64,000 bases of DNA, from assembly GCF_900116415.1 (NCBI RefSeq), contig NZ_FPAP01000003.1:558001-622000 (forward strand). The letters are read 5' to 3'. The position numbers were made by a program, and so were the translations under genes. This document shows, piece after piece, positions 54,998-63,000 of the stretch (positions are counted from its first letter, which is position 1; every line of letters begins with the position of its first letter). This stretch comes from Chryseobacterium formosense (lineage in GTDB: Bacteria > Bacteroidota > Bacteroidia > Flavobacteriales > Weeksellaceae). The notes beneath the pieces are model-generated. The model saw only the letters and a program-made list of their open reading frames with translations, made no database searches and was not told the origin of the DNA.

Positions 54998-55139
54998 CAC
55001 TAATGTTTTCACTAATAACACTAATTTTATTGAAAAAGATTCTTCACTCCACTTCGTTCCGTTCTGAATGACAAGTAGGACATATAAATCATGTAATATC
55101 TCACGAAAAGGATTTGAGCTATTAGTGAAAACATTTGTG
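54998..55139. repeat. Nested repeat: CACTAATG inverted ends around a TCATTCTGA-family copy
   Basis: CACTAATGTTTTCACTAAT (54998-55016) and ATTAGTGAAAACATTTGTG (55121-55139) are inverted ends matching at 18 of 19 bases. Between them lies a half copy of the element at 2729-2801 (AGATTCTTCACTCCACTTCG and TTCTGAATGACA, 55038-55072). Flanking text at 54987 and 55140 continues the CACTAAT theme. Confidence 0.65.
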
Positions 55140-55163
55140 CAATTCGTGTTTTAAAAACAAAAA

Positions 55164-55189
55164 AGCTGTCTCAAAAATTTGGGACAGCT
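55164..55189 (-). terminator. Terminator of the Nif3-CdsZ-like operon
   Basis: AGCTGTCTCAAA / TTTGGGACAGCT hairpin; U-rich tail on the minus strand. Confidence 0.7.
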
Positions 55190-55212
55190 ATTATATTTTT
55201 AGAAATAAATAA

Positions 55213-55989
55213 TTAAAACTTAATTACAGATTTCATTTTTTCGTTTTCTTCCATTACCAACTCGTCGTCAACAAGGATTTTCCCTGAATGCTCATCAATA
55301 ATGATTTTCTTTCTCTGAGCGATTTCCATTTGCTTTTGTGGCGGAATTGTGAAGAACGATCCTTTCGGAGCACCTCTTTCAAGACCTACAACCGCTAAAC
55401 CTGTAGAAGAACTTGTTCTGATTCTGTTGTAAGAAGCCAATAATCTTTCATCGATTTTAGAAGCGAATTCTTTAGATTTTTCGATAAGATATTCTTCTTC
55501 TTTCTGAGTTTCAGCGATCAGACCCTCTAATTCTTCTTTTTTGAATTTAAGGTGATTCTTAAGATCGTTGATTTTATTATTAAGTTCTGCTAAAGTTTCT
55601 TCTTTGTGAGCGATTTTAGCACCAAATTCTTTGATTCTTTTTTCAGAAAGCTGAATTTCAAGCTCCTGATATTCCATTTCTTTTCCTAAAGCTTCAAACT
55701 CTTTATTGTTTCTTACATTATCCTGCTGAGATTTGTATTTCTCGATAAGAGTTTTTGCGTGGTTGATCACTTCATTTTTGGTGTTGATCTGATCATTTTG
55801 CTCTTTAATATCTGCATGAAATTTTTCAGCTCTTGTTTCAAGACCTTCTATCTCGATTTCAAGATCTTCAACTTCGATTGGCAATTCTCCTCTTGTATTA
55901 CGGATCTCGTCTAGTCTTGAATCTATGATCTGTAAATCATATAAAGCTCTTAATTTTTCTTCAACTGAAATATCGGTTATATTCGCCAT
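55213..55989 (-). CDS. CdsZ-like coiled-coil protein lacking its zinc ribbon cysteines
   Basis: Protein of 258 residues. Residues 1-185 are a long coiled coil (VEDLEIEIEGLETRAEKF, EFEALGKEMEYQELEIQ), as in the C4-type zinc-ribbon (CdsZ, DUF164) family. The C-terminal part keeps the frame of the ribbon: VGLERGAPKGSFFTIPPQKQ, RKKIIIDEHSGKILVDDEL. In the family the first part has CxxC and the second CExCG; here they read APKG (207-210) and DEHSG (232-236). There is no cysteine anywhere in the protein. It is 2 bases from the Nif3 gene, a known family pairing, so the identity is sound. Confidence 0.88.
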   Translation of the reverse strand: MANITDISVEEKLRALYDLQIIDSRLDEIRNTRGELPIEVEDLEIEIEGLETRAEKFHADIKEQNDQINTKNEVINHAKTLIEKYKSQQDNVRNNKEFEALGKEMEYQELEIQLSEKRIKEFGAKIAHKEETLAELNNKINDLKNHLKFKKEELEGLIAETQKEEEYLIEKSKEFASKIDERLLASYNRIRTSSSTGLAVVGLERGAPKGSFFTIPPQKQMEIAQRKKIIIDEHSGKILVDDELVMEENEKMKSVIKF

Positions 55990-55991
55990 AT

Positions 55992-57089
55992 CTAAAGGAA
56001 ATAATTTACGGGGTTTGTTTTTTCACTAGATTTTAAGATTGCAAATGTACTAATTTTTTGCGACAAAATTTCAAATAATTGTTGAGCAACCCATTGTTCT
56101 GATTCATAATGCCCTACATCACAAATCAGCATTTTAGATTCTGCCAGGAAATAATCATGATATTTAAGATCTCCGGTGATATATGCATCACATTTTTTAG
56201 CCAGAGCAAATTTAATTCCGCTTGCTCCGGAACCACCCAAAACCGCTACTCTTTTGATTTTTTTATCTGTAAAATCTGAATGTTTAATCACCTCAACATT
56301 AAATTTATCTTTAATAAATTTCAGAAAATCTTTTTCATCCATTTCTATATCAAATTCGCCATACATTCCCAAACCTGAATATTGATTTTCATTGTCTAAA
56401 GAATAAATCTGATGTGCTACTTCCTCATAAGGATGCGCTTTTTTCATCGCAGCAATGATCTGATTCTGTTTGTACGCTTCAAAAATTACAGAAATCATGC
56501 TTTCATCAGCATTTTCTGTTACATTTTGTTGACCTGAGAAAGGATTTGAACCTTCAATCGGTCTGAAAGTTCCGTTTCCGTTAATCTTAAAGCTGCATTC
56601 GTCATAAAAACCGATATTTCCTGCTCCGGCTGAAAAAAGAGCTTCTTTTAACTGTTCAGAATGTTCATTCGGAACATATACCGTAAGTTGCTTTAAATTA
56701 TTTTTTTTAGGCTGAAGTATTTTTAAGTTTTTAAGACCTAACTGATGACAGATTCCTGCATTGACTCCAAAATAATCATTATCGAAAGCGGTGTGAATGG
56801 CATAAATCGCAATTTTATTTTCAATAGCTTTTAAAACAGCTCTTTCAACATAGTTTTTTCCTGTGATTGATTTTAAACCTGAAAAAATAATCGGGTGAAA
56901 ACAAACAACCAAGTTACAGTTTCTGGTAACCGCCTCATCAATAACACTTTCCAAGGCATCATGACAAAACAAAACTCCACTCACATTACGATCGGGAACT
57001 CCGCATAAAAGTCCGACATTATCGAAATCTTCCGCCTGAGGAATGGCAATCTGACTTTCTAGGATAGAAATTACTTCTTTTATTGTCAT
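55992..57089 (-). CDS. Nif3-like dinuclear metal-centre protein
   Basis: Protein of 365 residues forming a toroidal hexamer in known relatives, with two metal ions per chain. It has IPQAEDFDNVGLLCGV, VCFHPIIFSGLKSI, AIHTAFDN and, after an inserted NIF3/CutA-like domain (about 130-245, including MKKAHPYEEVAHQIYSL), VAVLGGSGASGIKFA, DLKYHDYFLA and CDVGHYESE. Reaction unclear; GTP cyclohydrolase-like activity has been claimed for a relative. The ATG at 57089 avoids overlap with the divergent channel gene; a longer frame to 57212 would overlap it. Confidence 0.92.
   Translation of the reverse strand: MTIKEVISILESQIAIPQAEDFDNVGLLCGVPDRNVSGVLFCHDALESVIDEAVTRNCNLVVCFHPIIFSGLKSITGKNYVERAVLKAIENKIAIYAIHTAFDNDYFGVNAGICHQLGLKNLKILQPKKNNLKQLTVYVPNEHSEQLKEALFSAGAGNIGFYDECSFKINGNGTFRPIEGSNPFSGQQNVTENADESMISVIFEAYKQNQIIAAMKKAHPYEEVAHQIYSLDNENQYSGLGMYGEFDIEMDEKDFLKFIKDKFNVEVIKHSDFTDKKIKRVAVLGGSGASGIKFALAKKCDAYITGDLKYHDYFLAESKMLICDVGHYESEQWVAQQLFEILSQKISTFAILKSSEKTNPVNYFL
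56042..56049 (-). promoter_or_regulatory. Possible internal promoter box before the CdsZ-like gene
   Basis: TACATTTG on the minus strand inside the 3' end of the Nif3 gene, 52 bases upstream of the next ATG. Confidence 0.35.
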
Positions 57090-57147
57090 TTTATTCTGTA
57101 AGTTTGTTACGAAATTAATTATAATTTTATTCAAAACAAAAACACTC

Positions 57148-57975
57148 ATGGAAAGAGAACACAATCTTGTTCCGGAAGATAAGCTCTGGAAAAGGTTTTT
57201 GTACCGAATCATCTACCGCTCTGATACGAAACTCGGAAAACTTTTCGACGTCATCCTTCTATCACTCATATTGGTGAGCACTTTTATTATTATGATGGAA
57301 AGTGTGCCCAAACTCGACAAGAAGTTTCACACGTATTTTATCATTTCTGAATGGATTATTTCGATATTTTTCACCGCAGAATACTGGTCGAGAATTGCAG
57401 TTGTAAAAAACAAAAAACATTACATCTTCAGTTTCTTCGGGATTATTGATTTTCTAGCATTAATTCCTTTTTATCTGAGCTTCTTTTTCCCGGTAACCAA
57501 ATATTTTTTAATTTTCAGAATGTTGAGAATGCTGAGAGTTTTCAGGGTTTTCAATCTTTTGGATTTCATGAACGACGGAACTGTGATTGTGAGAGCTTTG
57601 AAAAACAGTTCAAGAAAAATTTATATCTTTTTATTGTTTCTTATTATTTTCTCAGTTATTGTTGGTTCATTAATGTTTATGGTGGAAGGCGGAAGACCTG
57701 GTTTTGAAACGATTCCACAATCTATTTATTGGGCTGTAGTGACGGTAACAACGGTAGGATATGGAGATGTTTCACCCATAACTCCGATGGGGAAATTTTT
57801 TGCTGTTATTTTGATGCTTGCCGGTTATTCAATTATTGCTGTTCCTACCGGAATCGTAACTGCCGAAATGAGAAATAAAAGACAGAATCTGGAGCTTATC
57901 TGTGAACGTTGCGGAAATGAAGATATTGACGATGATGCGCGCTACTGCAAACAGTGTGGCAAGAAATTGGCTTAG
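57148..57975 (+). CDS. Voltage-gated-type potassium channel with zinc-ribbon tail
   Basis: Protein of 275 residues with six membrane helices. S4 carries spaced Arg (RMLRMLRVFRVFNLL), the pore has the K+ selectivity filter TVGYGD at 202-207, and S6 follows (FFAVILMLAGYSIIAVPTGIV). The cytoplasmic tail ends in a two-CxxC zinc ribbon (CERCG ... CKQCG). The ribbon is a common but unexplained add-on; it could bind a partner or sense redox or zinc. A 53-residue membrane peptide gene follows 44 bases downstream. Confidence 0.9.
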   Translation: MEREHNLVPEDKLWKRFLYRIIYRSDTKLGKLFDVILLSLILVSTFIIMMESVPKLDKKFHTYFIISEWIISIFFTAEYWSRIAVVKNKKHYIFSFFGIIDFLALIPFYLSFFFPVTKYFLIFRMLRMLRVFRVFNLLDFMNDGTVIVRALKNSSRKIYIFLLFLIIFSVIVGSLMFMVEGGRPGFETIPQSIYWAVVTVTTVGYGDVSPITPMGKFFAVILMLAGYSIIAVPTGIVTAEMRNKRQNLELICERCGNEDIDDDARYCKQCGKKLA

Positions 57976-58019
57976 TAGATTTTATACGAATTGATCTATT
58001 AACCTAAATCGACAAAATC

Positions 58020-58181
58020 ATGGAACCACAAAAGAAAAATACGCCTAATAAAGCTATTATCATTCTATTCTCTTTAATTGTACTTACCGTAGTTGTTTAT
58101 TTTATCCTGCAAATGGTTTTACCTGAGTTATTTCAAACGATGCCGACCGGAGAAGTACAACCTGTGAAGCCAAATGAATAA
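58020..58181 (+). CDS. 53-residue membrane peptide
   Basis: Short gene downstream of the potassium channel. MEPQKKNTPNK leads into one membrane helix (AIIILFSLIVLTVVVYFIL) and a Pro-rich tail (FQTMPTGEVQPVKPNE). The stop is followed 22 bases later by a terminator, and it is 44 bases from the channel on the same strand, so it is likely cotranscribed. An accessory subunit is possible; no family is recognised. Confidence 0.65.
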   Translation: MEPQKKNTPNKAIIILFSLIVLTVVVYFILQMVLPELFQTMPTGEVQPVKPNE

Positions 58182-58203
58182 TGGTACTTCTAATAAAAAT
58201 TAG

Positions 58204-58236
58204 AGCTTTCTGTATTAATGGAAAGCTTTTTTATTT
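58204..58236 (+). terminator. Terminator of the channel operon
   Basis: AGCTTTC (58204-58210) / GAAAGCT (58221-58227) followed by a T run. Confidence 0.8.
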
Positions 58237-58250
58237 TAAGCTAAATAAAA

Positions 58251-58278
58251 AAGAGACTGATCTATTGACCAGCCTCTT
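58251..58278 (-). terminator. Terminator of the GEVED/FnIII surface protein gene
   Basis: AAGAGGCTGGTC / GATCAGTCTCTT in minus-strand RNA with G-U pairs, followed by a U run. Confidence 0.75.
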
Positions 58279-58301
58279 CTAAAAAGGATTTTAAAAATAA
58301 A

Positions 58302-59903
58302 TTATTTTTTAATTGCTTTAATAGTTTGCTTAGAACCATCTTTCATCTGTAAGACAATCATATACATCCCTGATGGTAAACCTGCCAAATAAATCCTTGT
58401 TTCCGGTTTATTAAACGACTTAATAATTTTACCAGAAACATCCACTACAGAAATTGTCTGTACGCCCGATATATCCGTAATGTTTAAAACGTCAGCAAAA
58501 GGATTAGGATATGCCTGGATTTTATCTTTTATTTTATTTGTTTCGCTTGTTGACAGTGTTGTATTTTCAACCGTAAAATTATCAATGAAAAATTCTGTAT
58601 CGTTCTGATCTATAACATCCCCATTGGTTGCATAGAAAGCAAATTTCGTGTTGGCGCCAGGATAATTGGCCAAACTAAACGAATATGGTGTTGAAGTATT
58701 TGACACTGCGCTTGAGGCATCCCAAGTTTGGAGTACGTTCCACGTTGTACCACCGTCTTGAGAGATCACAAACTGAACAAGATCATCAGATCCCAAAGAA
58801 CTTGGATCTGTGCTATTATACTGAGTTAAACCATAATCAAACTTCACCTGATACGCTCCTCCCGAAAGGTTAAAGGCAGGAGTTATCAGCCATGAATCAA
58901 ATCTACCTACCCATGCATTTGAGTAAAGGTTAACTTTCATGGCACCTTCATATCCGTTATTTAAGAATCCATCTTCATACCAGTTCGAATCATTTCCTGA
59001 CGGTGTTCCAGCAGGCGTTCCTGCATCTGCACGTTGCCAGCACTCAGTTACACCACCAGTAAAATCAAAAGTGTAGTTTGGTACTTCTACAGCACACAAT
59101 GTTTTAAATATCGTTGAAACAGACCAGCTGCTTTTTGTGGTAGCAGTACAGACAGATCTTACCCATACATAATAATTTGTTACAGGCGCTAAATTAGATA
59201 GTGGGGTTGTGAGAACCGCAGATCCTGTTACTGATCCTGTTGCCTGCGTCGTATTTGTAGGTGCTGTTTGAGAGGTCGAAACGTAATACTCGTAACCTAC
59301 CCCTACAGCACTTGAAGAAGCTGTCCACGAAAGTGTGGCACCACTGGCCGTTATTGCTGAAACTGTAGGAGCCGTAGGAGCAATGCAACTAGGAGCCGCT
59401 CCCACAACAACGGTGTAATCATGCGCTTCTCCATATCCGTCTGTATTACAAGGTATTGGATCTGTACTATATCGGTCGCCTACACGCATTCTATATGTTC
59501 CAGGTGTTACTGTCGCCGGAATCGAAAGGTTACCGTAAGTAATATTATCATTACCCTGTAAAATACTTGAAGCTGTTGCAACAAGTTCCGGAGCTGCATC
59601 CGTAAATGTTCCGTTATTATCAAAATCGATCCAGATTTTAACGATTTGATCTCCAAACCCATGGGTAATCTGAAAAGGGTAATTGACTCCAGCATTCAAG
59701 TTAATAGACTGTGATGTAAAATCTCCATACGCTCCTGTAGAGCATACTGTATCCGTATGACTGAATGCAACACTTGGGATTTGGAAACTATCAATCTGAT
59801 CTCCATAAGTGCAACCTGAAGCAAAACTAGGTGTGCAATAAGTTTGAGAATACAAAAATGATGAAAACAGAGCAGCGGCTCCGACAAGTAGATTTTTTTT
59901 CAT
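58302..59903 (-). CDS. Secreted GEVED/fibronectin III surface protein with T9SS type A tail
   Basis: Protein of 533 residues with signal peptide ending LYSQ. Order: an N-terminal CTPSFASGCTYGDQID segment and GEVED domain ending DGYGEAHDYTVVVG (about 25-172), a fibronectin type III domain (APTVSAITASGATLSWTAS, VTNYYVWVRSVC), a MAM/cleaved-adhesin-like jelly roll (about 275-445, WYEDGFLNNGYEGAMKVN, ITPAFNLSGGAY) and a T9SS type A sorting domain (QAYPNPFADVLNITDISG). Adhesin or matrix protein is likely. The start is the ATG at 59903. Its last 80 residues closely match those of the next gene. Confidence 0.88.
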   Translation of the reverse strand: MKKNLLVGAAALFSSFLYSQTYCTPSFASGCTYGDQIDSFQIPSVAFSHTDTVCSTGAYGDFTSQSINLNAGVNYPFQITHGFGDQIVKIWIDFDNNGTFTDAAPELVATASSILQGNDNITYGNLSIPATVTPGTYRMRVGDRYSTDPIPCNTDGYGEAHDYTVVVGAAPSCIAPTAPTVSAITASGATLSWTASSSAVGVGYEYYVSTSQTAPTNTTQATGSVTGSAVLTTPLSNLAPVTNYYVWVRSVCTATTKSSWSVSTIFKTLCAVEVPNYTFDFTGGVTECWQRADAGTPAGTPSGNDSNWYEDGFLNNGYEGAMKVNLYSNAWVGRFDSWLITPAFNLSGGAYQVKFDYGLTQYNSTDPSSLGSDDLVQFVISQDGGTTWNVLQTWDASSAVSNTSTPYSFSLANYPGANTKFAFYATNGDVIDQNDTEFFIDNFTVENTTLSTSETNKIKDKIQAYPNPFADVLNITDISGVQTISVVDVSGKIIKSFNKPETRIYLAGLPSGMYMIVLQMKDGSKQTIKAIKK

Positions 59904-59988
59904 TATCAATATAAATTATTTGTTATTACTAAATTAAATAAAATACTTTTAAAATGGTAAATATTTTAATAATTCATTAATAAAAAAA

Positions 59989-60012
59989 AGAGATCGATAT
60001 AAATCGATCTCT
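59989..60012 (-). terminator. Terminator of the large modular surface protein gene
   Basis: AGAGATCGAT / ATCGATCTCT perfect 10-bp stem, 4-base loop, U-rich tail. Confidence 0.85.
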
Positions 60013-60035
60013 AAAAGTAATAATATAATAATATA

Positions 60036-63000
60036 CTATTTTTTAATTGCTTTTATAGCTTGTTTAGAACCATCCTTCATATTAAGGATAACTAAATACA
60101 TTCCTGAATTTAATTCTCTTAAATGAAGCGTAGATTCTGGTTTATCAAACGTTTTAACCAATTTACCAGAGATATCTACCACAGAGATAGATTTTACATT
60201 TGAAATGTCTGAAATATTCAAGACATCAGCAAATGGGTTTGGATATGCTTTGATATTGTTTTTGTTTGATACATTCTCAACCGTACCTAAACTAGGATCT
60301 TTTTGTGCATATGATAAGAATCCTGTATAATCAATATTATTCATAGCAACAGCAGACTGAATATTATTAGGCACTGTAGCAGTTCCTGCAACATATGCAG
60401 CAGTATCTCCAAAAAGATTTAAGTAAGCACCTGATGCAGCCGGAGCATGTACAGGAATATATCCTGTTTGAATATTACTGTCACCTAATCTTACATTAAT
60501 ACCTGTCATTGTTCCAGAAACTAATGGAGCTTCCCATCTTCTTGTTGCAGAAAGGTTTATTACACCAAAACCTGCAGTACCTGAGTTAGAATCAAATGCT
60601 TCAGCTTTCATCACTGAAACAGCTGTAGTAGCCGGTGATAACCAAACCGGAGCATAAGCAGTTTTACCAACCGGATAATGGATATAAGCCGTGTTAGAAT
60701 TACCAATAGTTCTTGCAAAAGGTCCACTAATATAAGCAGTAGGTGAACCTCCTGATAAAGTTCCGGCAGCTGTTGCTGTACCTAATGTTAACAAATTGGT
60801 GTTGGTTGTAGTTACCAAACCTTGAGTTAAAGTTAATGTACCACTTACTGATAAAGGTACATTTAATGTCACTCCACCTGTGCTGGTATTATTTATAGTG
60901 AAACTAGTTAAACTAGCAGTAGGCGATGCAGCTAAATTTCTAAATACACCTGTACCAGATATAGTTTGTGCATTTGTAGATGCCACGCTAGAAGTAGAAG
61001 ATGTTAAATCTGCTCCCCATAATGCTAATTCTAAAGTTCCAGTAGAAGTAAGTGTACCATTATTTACAATATTACCATTAATTTTTGAACTAGGTAATCT
61101 TATCTCACCAGAAGTAATTGTTAAATCTTTTTCAACACCTACTGCATAAGGAGGTACAACAAATCTATTTGTACCTGTCGATAAATTAATAACTAAATTA
61201 CCCGCAATAAAATATCCAGTGCCTGGCCAAGTATTATACTGAAGACCACTTGTATTTCCACCTGCGTCAGTAGAAACTCCGTCTCCTAATTGAATTGTAT
61301 GATTTGCTCCTGCACGGTAACCATTACCCCAATAAGCGAAAGCGTGTCCATTTGAAGTACCTCCAGCTGCTGAAGTTGCAACATGCGGATCTACAATAAC
61401 AATTTTACCGCCTGTTAAATTTAATGTAGCACCTGTTCCCGAAGTACCAAAACCAAATATATTAGTACCAGAGGCAACAGAATTAGCTACTACACCTGCA
61501 TCATTACCATCTACAATAATATCTCCACCTGATTGATTAAATGTTGATCCATTTACATTATTTACATTACCATTTACATTTAGTATACCACCTGAAACTG
61601 TTAATGTTCCATTATTTACTAATGAATTATTTTTAAGAGTACAACCTATTGTAAGATCACCGGATGCATTTACTAATGTTCCTCCTGTATTAATAGTAAC
61701 ATTTTTAGAAACATTTCCGGTAGAATTTACTGTTACCGTTGTACCCGCTGCAATTTGCACTATACCCGTACAAGTTGGTACAGTTCCTTTGTTCCAGGTA
61801 GAACCAGTGCCCCAATTACCATTGGCAACAGATACAAAAGGAACATCCGAAGCAGAGATACCTAAATAATAAGTATCAGCTAAATTAGCCAATGGAACAG
61901 CTGTTCTTTGAGCATTCACATAAACTGTTCCTGCCTGATGTGTTCCTGAAGCCGGAGCCGCAACCAATGTGATTCTGCTGTTTCCATTACCAGCTAGATA
62001 AATATCTTGTCCATTTATCGCCATATTATAAGTAGGCGTTCCTGTAATCCCAGATTGAGAAACAATCCAATTAGATTTTGCCTGCGTATCTACAGTATAA
62101 GTTCCATCTACAATATTTACACTATTAGTTCCTGCAACATCATTGTATTTTACTGCAATTTTTCCACCAGTTGTAGCAGCAGCCGTTTGGTTTAAGTAAA
62201 GGTTTCTTGCAACAAGAGCGGTTGAGGCTCCTGCAGCAAAAGGATAAACACCAGTTCCTGTTCCAGAAGGAGTAGTATTAGCTGTAATAGTTGCCCCTCC
62301 TGTTGTAGTAGGCCACCATCTTGCAAAAGTACTTCCTGTGCTAAAGCCACCTGCAGTATAAGATAAAGTTCCGTTAGAAGTAGCTGAAGTTCCTAAAACA
62401 AATGTATTAGCACCCGTATTTAAAAATCCTGTTGTAAAGGTTAAAGTTCCTGATGCTGTACCCGTATTTGCACCGCTCAATAATGAATTTGCATTGGCAA
62501 AAGTAACACCAGTTGAAGAGCTATTATTAATTGTTACTGAATTAAAATTAGCAGTAGAACTTGCTGTAACAATATTATTTCTAAATACACCAGTTCCTGA
62601 AATAGTCTGAGGTGTAGTAGAAGCTGAAGCAGTTGCATTTTTGAAATTTTGGAAGCTCAAAGTGGAAGCAGTGTGCGTAAATGTACCGTTATTGGTAAAA
62701 TTACCAGCAATACTAATTCCAGATGTTGGCATTCTAAACTCACCATTGGCATTAATCGTTAAAGTATTAATACCGATCGTTGTAGCAGAGTTCGATACAT
62801 ATCTATTTGTACCTGAAGCTCCATCAATGATTACATTCTCAAAATATATTTTGCTTCCAGCATTATTCCAAATAAATCCTCCAGCTGCTGTAGCAGTTGC
62901 AGCAGTTCCTCCTGCGTCAGTAGAAACTCCATCACCAAACTTCAGTGTCCAGCCAGTTGTATTATCAATAGCTGTTCCACCAGAATAAGAGAATGCGTAC

